Shown here piece by piece: positions 1 to 8,139 of a DNA stretch of 64,000 nucleotides. Made by a program: the position numbers and the translations under genes. The DNA comes from Nocardia shimofusensis NBRC 100134. GTDB taxonomy: Bacteria; Actinomycetota; Actinomycetes; Mycobacteriales; Mycobacteriaceae. Below the pieces are notes generated by a model that was not told the DNA's origin, made no database searches, and saw nothing but the letters and a program-made list of their open reading frames with translations. The DNA is taken from assembly GCF_001613125.1 (NCBI RefSeq), contig NZ_BDBT01000029.1, positions 1 to 64,000 of the forward strand, written 5' to 3'. Within the stretch, counting starts at the first letter, position 1. Every line of letters begins with the position of its first letter.

Positions 1-413
1 TGGCCCGGGTCGGCCGCGTTGCCGCGCCCGCCGGGGGCGGCGCCGGGTCGGCCGGGCACCGGAGCGGGCGGCGCCGCGGGGTCACGCTGTGCGGGGAACG
101 GCCGCGAGGGCGGTGGCATGGGACCGGTGGCCGGCCCCATACGACGGCCGGGCGGCATCTGCGGCCTGCTGACCTGCGGGATGCGCGGAGGCGGGCCACC
201 CTGCGGATCGCGCGCCGTCATACCGGGCTGATCCTGCGGAACAGGCCTGCGCTCCCACGGTGCGGACGGGGTCCGGGCAGGCGGAGCGCCTTGCGGCCGG
301 TTGTCGGACTCTTCGGACGAGCGGCCGCCTGCCTGCCAGTCGTCGCGCTGCCGGTCGGGAGTGCGACGGTCGCCGGGCTGCGGCCGATGAGCGGAGAGGT
401 CATCGTCGCTCAT
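1..413 (-). CDS. murJ: N-terminal part of a proline-rich protein, probably the lipid II flippase MurJ (MviN)
   Basis: The minus strand is open from an ATG near 413 to the window edge with no stop, so the gene is cut off on its 3' side. The visible roughly 137 residues are acidic at the start (MSDDDLSAHRPQ), then rich in Pro, Gly, Arg and Gln, with no membrane segment yet. AGGAGG lies just upstream and fits ATG 413 better than ATG 416. The upstream gene order (pcnA, mutT4-like, Rv3909-like) is that of mycobacteria, where the next gene is mviN (Rv3910), whose product exports lipid II and carries long cytoplasmic extensions. The identification rests on this synteny and on the disordered N-terminus; the membrane domain is outside the window. 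Confidence 0.6.
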   Translation of the reverse strand, partial: MSDDDLSAHRPQPGDRRTPDRQRDDWQAGGRSSEESDNRPQGAPPARTPSAPWERRPVPQDQPGMTARDPQGGPPPRIPQVSRPQMPPGRRMGPATGPMPPPSRPFPAQRDPAAPPAPVPGRPGAAPGGRGNAADPG

Positions 414-521
414 CATGCCTCCTGTGTCGTCCATGACCCGTGCCCGGCGGCCCGGTCCGGCGTTTCGCCGACCGGGCATCTTCCCCCGCCGCGCCCTCGG
501 ATGTCGAACCCGTGCCCACGC

Positions 522-559
522 GGCGGCTGCCCGGCCGAGGCGCTCACCGGGCAGCCGCC
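522..559 (-). terminator. Hairpin between the Rv3909-like gene and the murJ-like gene
   Basis: A perfect 13-bp inverted repeat (arms 522-534 and 547-559, 12-nt loop) sits in the 240-nt gap between two co-directional genes. No T-run follows on the minus strand. It could be a partial terminator, an attenuator or an mRNA-stabilising stem that lowers expression of the downstream gene. Confidence 0.4.
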
Positions 560-654
560 CGGCACAGGTGCTGCGGGTGGTGCGCCTCGCGCCGCGGCGG
601 ATCCGCCGATTCTCTTCGATTGTTCCTTACCGAGCGCGGGTGCCGGGGCCCGAC

Positions 655-3123
655 TCACTCGTCCGCCGGATCCGGCCTGCCACGGAACCGGTGGTAGAGC
701 CTGCGACCGGCCAACCCGAACAGCAGCAGCGCGGCGCACGCGGTGATGATGGCCAGGATCTGGCCGTAGGCGTTCGATCGCACCGAGACCGATGTCGACT
801 CGCCGAGCAGTACGCCCTCGGCGGTGGTGACCGAGATCGGGATCACCAGATTGCGGCTGTCGTTCACCTCGGTGGGCACCCGGAACGAACGGGTGCCGTT
901 CGGTGGCAGCTGCTGTTCGCCCAGGTCGGTGATGTTCGCGCCGGGGGGCGCCTCGATGCGGAACCGGATCCGGATCGCCACCGGCAGGTCGTTGCGCGCC
1001 ACCAGCAGCAGCGGGCTCTGCTCGGTGGCGAGGGTGTAGACGCCGCCCGGCGGCAGCACGGTCACCGAGCGATACAGCTCGTCGAGGGTGCGCGTGGTCT
1101 GGTCGAGGCGGCGCCGGGCCCACGTGTCGGGCTGGTCGAAGGCACCCGACCGCCGGTCCGACAGGGTGAGCACACGCAGCAGGTCGTCGCGTAGCGGGGT
1201 GAGGAATTCGCTCGGCGTCGGTTCCAGCTCGGGTACAGAGACCAGCGAGGCGAACAGCTCGGTGATCCGCTTGCCCTGCACTCTGGTCGGCTCGACGAAC
1301 CGGCCGGGCACGGCGTCGCTCGCGGCACGCTCCGAATAGTCCAGTTCGTAGGGCACCGGATCGGGCGCCTGCGCCACCAGATCGGTGAGCGCGCGGGGGG
1401 TGGCCAGCCCGGCTCGCATCAGCGACTCGACCTGGCGCAGCAGCGCGGTCGCCTCGTCGCCGCTGGCCCCCCACTGCTGCGGCGGCATCATCAGCAGCGA
1501 GCGCGCGCCCGTGGCCTGCGGATTCACCGCCCGCCAGGTGATCGCGCCGAGCGCGTCCTGCAGACGGGCGGTTCTGGAATCGTTGGTGACCTCGTAGCGC
1601 ACGCTGCCCGGCGTGAACGACGGCGTCGACGGGTTCGAGCCGACCGCGGCCAGCGCCGTCGCCGACCAGATGTCGAAGGTCGTCACCCGCAGAGCCGAAT
1701 CCTCGGGTATCACCGGCGCCGGGGCCGCGGCCGACGATTGCGGTGCGCCCGCGGCGGGCGGGCCCTCGAGAGCGGGCGCACCGCCCGCCGCGGGTTCGGC
1801 GCTCACCCCGGGCAGGCGCACCACATCGGGCGCGGGCGCGGGATCGGCCGCCGCCCAGGAGCCGCCGTAGGAATAGTCGAGTTCGCCGGCCGTGCTCCCG
1901 GCGCCCGCGCTGCCCTCCGGCGCGGTCGCGGTGCCCGCCAGCACCGCGCTCCCGTAGCCGTGGCCGCGCAGCAACGCCGCACCCGCGGAGTCGAGGGCGC
2001 CCGCGTCGGGCAGGGCCAGCCCGCGCACCGAGTTCACCGCGAGTGTCGCGTCGACGATCTCGGCGGGCTCGGCCAGCGCGCGCGCTGTCAGCGCCGGATC
2101 GCCGACCGCGGCCAGCGCCGCCGGATCCACCTGCGCGTAGGGCAGGGCCACCGTGCACAGGGTCGGCGCCAGTGCGCGCAGCCGGTCCAGCCACGCCGCG
2201 GCCTGCTCCTCGCCGATCCCCTCCCTGGTCGCGCCGTCCGGGTCCGAGGGGCTGGCCAGCACCCGGTAGCCGGCGGTCATCGCCTGCACCGTCACCAGCA
2301 GATCCGGATCGATGGCCAGGCAGATCGACGAGGCCAGGCGGCGATCTCCGGTCGTTCCCGTCCCGATGACCGTCTCCAGCGCGCCGAGCAGCTGGTCGAG
2401 CCTGCCGCCCTTGCCGAGCGAACCGGCCAGCTCGTCGTCGGTCAGGACGGTGGTGCTGTCGACCGATCCGGTGACACCCGCCACCAGCCGGGGCCGGTCG
2501 GCCAGCGGCCACACCACGGTCGTCGCGACCGGCGCGGGCGAGGGCGGCAGTTGCGCGGCCGGGTCGGCCTGCGGAACCCCGAGCACCGGCAACAGGAAGC
2601 GCGCGTCGTCCAGCCGCGCCTGTCCGCCGTAGGCGGGGGTTCCGTTGACGTTCAGCAGCACCGGATACACGCCGGGTTCGCTGATCTGCAGCGATGCCTC
2701 CGAATCCGATCGCAGCGGAATGCTCACCGTGAACTGGCGTCGTTGCCCCGGACTCAGCTCGTCGACCACGTCCTCGAACGGGCCGACGAGGTCGTAGCTC
2801 ACCTGGTCCAACTGCAGAGTCGAACGCAGCTGCGAGGGCTCGGTGACCGCCGCCGCGCGCTGCACGCGCACGCTGACGTCCTCCACGGGGCGGTCGCCGA
2901 TATTGGTCACCGTCCCCGCCACCGTGAGCACCGGATCCGAGGACGGGGTCACCGTCGACGGGGTGACCGAATCCACCGCCAGTTTCACGAATTCCGGGGT
3001 CGTGGAATTGCTCGATCCACTCGGCTGAGCCCGCGCGGGTGCGGCAGGAGTCCCCGCCACCATCGCGACCGAACCCAGCAGAGTCAGGACCGCAACGAAT
3101 AACCGGAACAGCCCACGCGTCAT
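655..3123 (-). CDS. Secreted, membrane-anchored DUF6049-type protein (Rv3909-like)
   Basis: The product has 822 residues. A signal peptide is visible at residues 1 to about 33 (MTRGLFRLF followed by a hydrophobic stretch ending in Ala-rich APARAQ). A large extracytoplasmic region contains a beta-sandwich-like segment near the start and a long Ala/Pro-rich central part. One membrane segment close to the C-terminus (ILAIITACAALLLFGLAG) is followed by a short basic tail (RRLYHRFRGR). ATG 3123 was chosen because it overlaps the stop of the upstream Nudix gene by four bases (ATGA) and begins the signal peptide; a longer reading is possible but less likely. Size and topology match the mycobacterial Rv3909 family, located beside murJ and suspected to act in the cell envelope. 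No enzymatic motif is visible. Confidence 0.85.
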   Translation of the reverse strand: MTRGLFRLFVAVLTLLGSVAMVAGTPAAPARAQPSGSSNSTTPEFVKLAVDSVTPSTVTPSSDPVLTVAGTVTNIGDRPVEDVSVRVQRAAAVTEPSQLRSTLQLDQVSYDLVGPFEDVVDELSPGQRRQFTVSIPLRSDSEASLQISEPGVYPVLLNVNGTPAYGGQARLDDARFLLPVLGVPQADPAAQLPPSPAPVATTVVWPLADRPRLVAGVTGSVDSTTVLTDDELAGSLGKGGRLDQLLGALETVIGTGTTGDRRLASSICLAIDPDLLVTVQAMTAGYRVLASPSDPDGATREGIGEEQAAAWLDRLRALAPTLCTVALPYAQVDPAALAAVGDPALTARALAEPAEIVDATLAVNSVRGLALPDAGALDSAGAALLRGHGYGSAVLAGTATAPEGSAGAGSTAGELDYSYGGSWAAADPAPAPDVVRLPGVSAEPAAGGAPALEGPPAAGAPQSSAAAPAPVIPEDSALRVTTFDIWSATALAAVGSNPSTPSFTPGSVRYEVTNDSRTARLQDALGAITWRAVNPQATGARSLLMMPPQQWGASGDEATALLRQVESLMRAGLATPRALTDLVAQAPDPVPYELDYSERAASDAVPGRFVEPTRVQGKRITELFASLVSVPELEPTPSEFLTPLRDDLLRVLTLSDRRSGAFDQPDTWARRRLDQTTRTLDELYRSVTVLPPGGVYTLATEQSPLLLVARNDLPVAIRIRFRIEAPPGANITDLGEQQLPPNGTRSFRVPTEVNDSRNLVIPISVTTAEGVLLGESTSVSVRSNAYGQILAIITACAALLLFGLAGRRLYHRFRGRPDPADE

Positions 3124-3668
3124 TGCTTGCCGGTCTCCATCCGGTCGATCAACCGATTCGCCACCTCCGCCAGACGCCGTTCGTCCGCGTAGGCCAATCG
3201 GGAATTCAACTCCGTCAACGGAACCCACGCCACCTGCGTGACCTCCACATCCGCATCGGACAATTCACCGCCCACCGAACGCAGCAGGAAATGATGCACC
3301 GTCTTGTGCACCCGGCGTCCTTCCGTGACGAACCAATAGTCGATATCGCCGAGCTCGGCAACCACGACGCCCTGGATGCCGGTTTCCTCGGCAACCTCGC
3401 GGATCGCGGTCTGCTCGGCGGTCTCCCCCTCCTCGATATGTCCCTTGGGCAGCGACCACAACAGGCGTCCGCGCCGGTCGGTGCGCCCGATCAGCGCGGC
3501 GCACCGCTGCTCGCTCGGACCGTCCAGACCGTCGACCACCAGCCCCCCGGCCGATGTCTCCCGGACGGTGCGCATGCGAGGTTTCGCCACATCGCCCGTC
3601 GTGGCCGCCGAACCGCGGCGCCGAGGCTGGCGGCGTCGACTGTTCGCGCGATCGGCCGGAGACACCAA
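3120..3668 (-). CDS. mutT4: Nudix hydrolase, MutT4-like (Rv3908 type)
   Basis: The 182-residue protein carries a complete Nudix box, GHIEEGETAEQTAIREVAEE followed by TGI, matching the GX5EX7REUXEEXGU signature that binds Mg and hydrolyses nucleoside diphosphate derivatives. About 35 basic residues precede the domain. It is the first gene of the minus-strand operon leading to the murJ-like gene and overlaps the next start by four bases, so translation is probably coupled. It is divergent from pcnA across a gap of about 110 bp, as in mycobacteria. The substrate cannot be read from the sequence; sanitation of oxidised nucleotides is only the name-giving hypothesis for this family. Confidence 0.85.
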   Translation of the reverse strand: MVSPADRANSRRRQPRRRGSAATTGDVAKPRMRTVRETSAGGLVVDGLDGPSEQRCAALIGRTDRRGRLLWSLPKGHIEEGETAEQTAIREVAEETGIQGVVVAELGDIDYWFVTEGRRVHKTVHHFLLRSVGGELSDADVEVTQVAWVPLTELNSRLAYADERRLAEVANRLIDRMETGKQ

Positions 3669-3780
3669 GCAAGCTTACTGTGTCATTTCCCCGCTCCCGC
3701 GCCGCGGCGCAGCAGCGGGCGGCCTCCGCGCCGCCATATACAGTTCGTTCGTGGTTTCGCCCGAGTCCGGAGATGTCGTC

Positions 3781-5244
3781 GTGTCCGATCAAGTCGCCTT
3801 GGCCGCCGAGGAGAGGCGTACCCGATTGCTGGCCTCGGCGGCGGTGACCCTCGGCAGGCTGGACGATGTGCTGGCCCCGCTCGGCGCGTTGTTCGCCGCC
3901 CACGGCCACGAGCTGTACCTGGTGGGCGGCAGTGTCCGCGATGCCGTGCTCGGCCGGTTGGGCACCGATCTGGATTTCACCACCGACGCGCGGCCCGAGC
4001 AGGTGCTCGAGATCGTGCGCGGCTGGGCCGACCACCTCTGGGACACCGGCGGGCTGGCCTTCGGCACGGTCAGCGCGGCCAAAGCGAGTCAGCAGGTGGA
4101 GATCACCACCTTCCGCAGCGACAGCTACGACCGGGTGTCGCGCCATCCCGAGGTCACCTTCGGCGATTCGCTCGAGGGCGACCTGGTGCGCCGCGATTTC
4201 ACCGTGAACGCGATGGCCGTGCGCATCGCCGCGGACGGTTCGCTGGAGTTCGTGGACCCGCTGGGCGGAATGGACGCGCTGCTGGCCGGCGTGCTCGACA
4301 CCCCGGCCGCGCCGGAGGACTCCTTCACCGACGATCCGCTGCGCATGTTGCGGGCCGCCCGGTTCGTCTCCCAGCTCGGCTTCGAACTCGCGCCCCGGGT
4401 GCGGACGGCGATCGTGGCGATGGCGGACGAGATCGACCGGATCACCGCCGAGCGGGTGCGCACCGAACTGGACAAGCTCATCGCCGGCGCCCACCCGATC
4501 GACGGCATCGACGTGATGTGCGAGACCGGCCTGGCCGAGCGGGTGCTGCCCGAAGTCCCCGCGATGAAACTCGAGATCGACGAGCATCACCAGCACAAAG
4601 ACGTGTACTGGCATTCGCTGACGGTGTTGCAGCAGGCCATCGACCTCGAGGACGGCGATCCCGACCTGGTGCTGCGCTGGGCGGCGCTGCTGCACGACAT
4701 CGGCAAGCCCGACACCAAGCGCAACGAGCCGGGCGGCGGCGTCAGCTTCCACCATCACGAGGTGGTCGGGGCGAAGATGGTGCGCAAACGGATGCGCGCG
4801 TTGAAGTATCCGAAGCAGTTCACCGAGGACGTCGCCCGCCTGGTGTTCCTGCATCTGCGCTTCCACGGCTACGGCAAAGGCCAGTGGACCGATTCGGCGG
4901 TGCGCCGCTACGTCACCGACGCCGACGACCTGCTGCCGCGGCTGCACAAGCTGGTGCGCGCGGACTGCACCACCCGCAACAAGCGTCGCGCCGCCACCCT
5001 GCGCGCCACCTACGACGATCTCGAGGCCCGCATCGAGCGGCTGCGCGAGCAGGAGGATCTGGCCAGGGTCCGCCCCGATCTCGACGGCAACGCGATCATG
5101 GAATTGCTGGATCTGCGGCCGGGCCCCGACGTCGGGCGGGCCTGGAATTTCCTCAAGGAACTGCGCCTGGATCGCGGTCCGCTCACCCGCGACGAGGCCG
5201 AGGCCGCGCTGCTGGAGTGGTGGAAGTCCCAGCAGCAGGCGTGA
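3781..5244 (+). CDS. pcnA: CCA tRNA nucleotidyltransferase (PcnA-like)
   Basis: The product is a 487-residue cytoplasmic enzyme that adds or repairs the 3' CCA end of tRNA. The class II nucleotidyltransferase head (LVGGSVRDAVLGR, then the metal-binding DLDF) is followed by the RRDFTVNAMA motif, the DDPLRMLRAARF motif and a C-terminal HD domain (LLHDIGKPDTK, FHHHEVVGAKM). The sequence is very close to what I recall of mycobacterial PcnA (Rv3907c). The reading frame is open far upstream, but GTG 3781 is preferred because GGAG lies 8 nt before it and the protein then starts just ahead of the conserved domain; GTG 3751 is an alternative. The gene is transcribed away from mutT4. Confidence 0.93.
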   Translation: MSDQVALAAEERRTRLLASAAVTLGRLDDVLAPLGALFAAHGHELYLVGGSVRDAVLGRLGTDLDFTTDARPEQVLEIVRGWADHLWDTGGLAFGTVSAAKASQQVEITTFRSDSYDRVSRHPEVTFGDSLEGDLVRRDFTVNAMAVRIAADGSLEFVDPLGGMDALLAGVLDTPAAPEDSFTDDPLRMLRAARFVSQLGFELAPRVRTAIVAMADEIDRITAERVRTELDKLIAGAHPIDGIDVMCETGLAERVLPEVPAMKLEIDEHHQHKDVYWHSLTVLQQAIDLEDGDPDLVLRWAALLHDIGKPDTKRNEPGGGVSFHHHEVVGAKMVRKRMRALKYPKQFTEDVARLVFLHLRFHGYGKGQWTDSAVRRYVTDADDLLPRLHKLVRADCTTRNKRRAATLRATYDDLEARIERLREQEDLARVRPDLDGNAIMELLDLRPGPDVGRAWNFLKELRLDRGPLTRDEAEAALLEWWKSQQQA

Positions 5245-5268
5245 TCTGCCCCGTCGGACGACGAGCGG

Positions 5269-6087
5269 TCAGAAGATGATCAGCGTGGTGCCCGCGACCA
5301 CCGCGTCGCGGATCTGCGCCAGATCGAACGAGGCGGTGGTCGCGGGGAGTTCCAGGCGGAAGCGCACCAGGTCGCCCTCGCGGGCGGCGTGCGCGATCCG
5401 CAGACCCCGCGGCAGATCCGACAGCAGCACCCCCGGCGGGTCGACCGTCATCCGCCGGGGCAACCGGATGCCGCGCCACCACGCCCGCTCCACCCGCAGG
5501 GTCAGGCGGTCGTCGGTGATCTGCCCCTCCACCAGCGCGGTCAGCTTGCGCGTGCGATGCCTGGCCAGCAGGCTGCCGTCCTCGCGCACCTCCATCCGCC
5601 AGTCCAGGTCGAGGGCGTCGATCCAGCTCGCCAGCTCGGCGACGGTGAGGGCGCCGATCAGGTCGATGCCCGCCACGCGCACCTTGGTCGGTACGCCGGG
5701 AACAAGCCGGACCCCGTGCGCGACAGCGGTGACCGTCTCGAACCGGCGCGTGTCCCAGTGCAGTTCGGAGAGCACCGTCTCGGCCTGGAAGTGCGCTCCG
5801 CGCCTGCGTACCTTCAACACCCGCAGCGTGGCGCGCAGTTCGTGGCCGATCACGGTGACCGCGATGTCCTGACCGCCGAATCGGCTGAGGATGCCCTCGC
5901 TGAGCATGGTCATCAGCACGTCGGGCAGCAGCGCGGTGACCGTGCCCGAACCCAGGTCGAGCACCGGATCCACCCACGCGGTGCTCGCGGCGAACCATTG
6001 CTCCGGCCAGGACTGTTCGAACAGCCGTCGGCCGATCTCGACGGCCCGCAGCGGAGACCAGGAGGTCGGATCGAAATACGCGGCCAT
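5269..6087 (-). CDS. Conserved hypothetical protein, resembling DUF2993 / LmeA lipid-binding proteins
   Basis: The 272-residue protein has no signal peptide and no clear membrane segment. Its pattern of alternating short hydrophobic strands (DIAVTVIGHELRATLRVLKV, FQAETVLSELHW, KVRVAGIDLIGALTV) recalls the lipid-binding beta-sheet fold of DUF2993 proteins, but the match is weak and made by eye. ATG 6087 was chosen because it starts a compact sequence (MAAYFDPTSWSPLRAVEIG); the longer frame from GTG 6156 adds only Arg-rich residues. It is divergent from the pxp operon and convergent with pcnA, with only 24 bp to the pcnA stop. The function is unknown. Confidence 0.65.
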   Translation of the reverse strand: MAAYFDPTSWSPLRAVEIGRRLFEQSWPEQWFAASTAWVDPVLDLGSGTVTALLPDVLMTMLSEGILSRFGGQDIAVTVIGHELRATLRVLKVRRRGAHFQAETVLSELHWDTRRFETVTAVAHGVRLVPGVPTKVRVAGIDLIGALTVAELASWIDALDLDWRMEVREDGSLLARHRTRKLTALVEGQITDDRLTLRVERAWWRGIRLPRRMTVDPPGVLLSDLPRGLRIAHAAREGDLVRFRLELPATTASFDLAQIRDAVVAGTTLIIF

Positions 6088-6194
6088 GGCGGTTCGAGCG
6101 TACCGCCGGGCGCGCGTCGACACCGCTCGCGCGTCGCGTCGACAATGGAGGGACACGCCGAGGCAGGCGTGCGCACCAGGTGGAGGGAGAGACG

Positions 6195-7247
6195 ATGCCG
6201 CTGGATCTCAACAGCGATCTCGGTGAGGGCTTCGGCCCGTGGACGATGGGCGACGACGCCGCCATGCTCGACCTCGTCACCAGCGCCAACATCGCCTGCG
6301 GTTTCCACGCCGGTGACCCGTCGATCATGCGCCGCACCTGTGAGCTCGCCGCCGAACGCGATGTCCGGATCGGCGCGCACGTCGGCCACCGCGATCTGGT
6401 CGGCTTCGGCAGGCGCACCATCGACATCGCCCCCGCCGAACTGCGCGACGAGGTGCTCTACCAGATCGGCAGTCTGGACGCCTTCGCCCGCGCGGCCGGC
6501 AGCCGGGTCCGCTATGTGAAGCCGCACGGCGCCCTCTATCACTCGGCAGGCGCCCAGCGCGATCTCGCCGACGCGTTGATCGCGGCGATGATCGACTTCG
6601 ACCCCGCCCTGGTCCTGCTCGGTCCGGCGGGTACCGCGCTCGAGCACGCCGCGGTGTCGGCGGGTGTCCGGTTCGTCGGCGAGGGGTTCGCCGACCGCGC
6701 GTACACCGAGACGGGCGGGCTGGCTCCGCGCGAGGTGCCCGGCGCGGTGCTTCCCGCCCACGATGCTGTCGAACAGGCCGTGTCGATCGCCACGACCGGC
6801 GGGGTCAGGATCCTGCGGATGTCGTCGGTGACCGTACGCGCGGCGCGGGTGACGTCGGTCCTCCCGAATGCCGGGGACGCCGGGGACACGGTGGACACCA
6901 CCTCGGTGAGCGTGACCTCGGCGATGAGTGTGTCCTCGGTCGCCGCGATCCCGATGGATCCCGTTCTGCTGGAACCGGTCCTGGTGGACCCCGCGCTGGT
7001 GAATCCCGTTCCGGTGAGCCGACCGGCGTACAGTGGTCCCGCGTACCAGGGCTCCTCGCGTGCCGACGACCGTGCGGCTGCCGGGATCGGCGCGGGTCGC
7101 GACGATGCCGACCCGGTCGACGAGGCCGTGCTGGTGCGCGCGCGGAGCCTCTGTGTGCACGGCGACAGCCCGGCCGCGGTGGAGATGGCCCGCAGGATCC
7201 GGGCTGCGCTCGCCGAGGCGGGTGTCGCGGTCGAGGCGTTCACATGA
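6195..7247 (+). CDS. pxpA: 5-oxoprolinase subunit A (LamB/YcsF family) with a large internal repeat insertion
   Basis: PxpA works with PxpB and PxpC to open 5-oxoproline to glutamate with ATP. Family hallmarks are present: LNSDLGEGFG at the start, SANIACGFHAGDP, VRYVKPHGALYH, and the C-terminal VRARSLCVHGDSPAAVEMAR. The usual length is about 250 residues; this protein has 350. The excess is one insertion between about residues 200 and 312, rich in Val, Thr, Ser and Pro, containing four exact-length pentapeptide units (DPVLL, EPVLV, DPALV, NPVPV). The reading frame stays open and the last conserved block resumes intact, so the gene is probably functional. ATG 6195 follows GGAGGGAGAGAC. It is the first gene of a plus-strand operon with pxpB and pxpC. 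Confidence 0.92.
   Translation: MPLDLNSDLGEGFGPWTMGDDAAMLDLVTSANIACGFHAGDPSIMRRTCELAAERDVRIGAHVGHRDLVGFGRRTIDIAPAELRDEVLYQIGSLDAFARAAGSRVRYVKPHGALYHSAGAQRDLADALIAAMIDFDPALVLLGPAGTALEHAAVSAGVRFVGEGFADRAYTETGGLAPREVPGAVLPAHDAVEQAVSIATTGGVRILRMSSVTVRAARVTSVLPNAGDAGDTVDTTSVSVTSAMSVSSVAAIPMDPVLLEPVLVDPALVNPVPVSRPAYSGPAYQGSSRADDRAAAGIGAGRDDADPVDEAVLVRARSLCVHGDSPAAVEMARRIRAALAEAGVAVEAFT
6957..7016 (+). repeat. Four 15-bp tandem repeats inside pxpA
   Basis: Units at 6957, 6972, 6987 and 7002 encode (D/E/N)-P-(V/A)-(L/P)-(L/V). They form the core of the extra segment in PxpA and keep the frame. Confidence 0.85.
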
Positions 7248-7319
7248 GCACGCGGATCGACGCGCGCTCCCACCGGGTCGATGCGCTCCACGGACGAGAC
7301 GGACACCCGCCTGCTCGGG

Positions 7320-7410
7320 GACGACAGTCGGGCGCGGACTGCCGGGTCCGGGCGAGGATGTCGCGGGGACGACGGTCGTGCGCGGACTGCCGGGGCCGAC
7401 CGGGGACGTC
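7320..7410 (+). repeat. Imperfect direct repeat of 43 bp upstream of pxpB
   Basis: Two 43-bp copies (7320-7362 and 7368-7410, period 48) share most bases, including the stretch GCGCGGACTGCCGGG. The second copy ends directly at the pxpB start codon, so it makes up the pxpB leader. The repeat fills most of the 163-bp pxpA-pxpB gap. Confidence 0.7.
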
Positions 7411-8139
7411 ATGACGGAATCGGACGGCGCGGCGGGTCGGGGGCAGATCCGGGCCGCGGGTGATCGGGCGTGGCTGATCGAGCCCGGCCCCTCGGTCGGC
7501 GCGGCCGAGTTCGCCGCCGCGCTGCGCCGCGCCCGGATCGCCGGCGTCGAGGACATCCTGCCCGCGGCCACGACCGTGCTGGTGACCGTGGTGTCGCCCC
7601 TCCTCGCCGAATCCGTCCGCCGCGCGGCCGCCGATCTGATGATCGCGCTGAGCCGCGGCGGTGGCGCGTCCGGTGCAGTGGTTGCCGGGACGATGGGCGC
7701 CGGAACGATGGGCGCAGTGACGATGGGCGCAGTGACGAGGGGCCCCGCGGACGGCGACCCGGTGGTCATCCCGGTCCATTACGTCGGGGAAGACCTGGAA
7801 CAGGTCGCCGAACTGCTCGGGACGAGCGTGCGCGCGGTGATCGATCGGCACACCTCGACACTGTGGCGATGCGAATTCGTCGGCTTCGCGCCAGGATTCG
7901 GCTACCTGCGTGCCTCGCACGACGAACTGTCGGTCCCCCGCCGGGAGCGGGCGCGCACGTCGGTGCCCGCGGGCGCGGTCGCCCTGGCCGGCGGCTATTC
8001 GGCGGTGTATCCGCGCAGTTCGCCGGGCGGCTGGCAGCTGATCGGGCACACCGAGGCCGTGCTGTGGGATGAGCGCCGCGATCCGCCCGCGCTGATCCGG
8101 GCAGGCGGCGCGGTGCGGTTCGTCGAGGCCGGGCGATGA
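7411..8139 (+). CDS. pxpB: 5-oxoprolinase subunit B (PxpB / KipI family)
   Basis: The 242-residue protein belongs to the subunit B family that pairs with PxpC. Typical blocks are visible: the strand pattern IEPGPSVGAAEFAAALR, then VVIPVHYVGEDLEQVAELLG, FVGFAPGFGYL, PRRERARTSVPAGAVALAGG, and YPRSSPGGWQLIGHT near the end. ATG 7411 is preceded by GGGGAC; an upstream GTG at 7378 is possible, but it would translate the 43-bp repeat. Residues near 94-113 carry a pentapeptide repeat (TMGAG, TMGAV, TMGAV, TRGPA) between the N-terminal and C-terminal halves, which is not typical for the family. The stop overlaps the pxpC start (ATGA), so translation is coupled. Confidence 0.9.
   Translation: MTESDGAAGRGQIRAAGDRAWLIEPGPSVGAAEFAAALRRARIAGVEDILPAATTVLVTVVSPLLAESVRRAAADLMIALSRGGGASGAVVAGTMGAGTMGAVTMGAVTRGPADGDPVVIPVHYVGEDLEQVAELLGTSVRAVIDRHTSTLWRCEFVGFAPGFGYLRASHDELSVPRRERARTSVPAGAVALAGGYSAVYPRSSPGGWQLIGHTEAVLWDERRDPPALIRAGGAVRFVEAGR
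7690..7749 (+). repeat. Four 15-bp tandem repeats inside pxpB
   Basis: Units at 7690, 7705, 7720 and 7735; the second and third are identical. They encode T-M-G-A-V type pentapeptides placed between the two conserved halves of the protein. Confidence 0.85.

Noticed and set aside
413..2512. Long antisense frames, for example 413-2512 (minus, other frame), 3265-4947 (minus), 16923-19355 (minus), 46606-48822 (minus)
   Set aside because: They overlap strong genes in another frame, are rich in Arg, Gly, Pro and Ala, and have no domain or ribosome binding site. They are shadows of GC-rich coding DNA.
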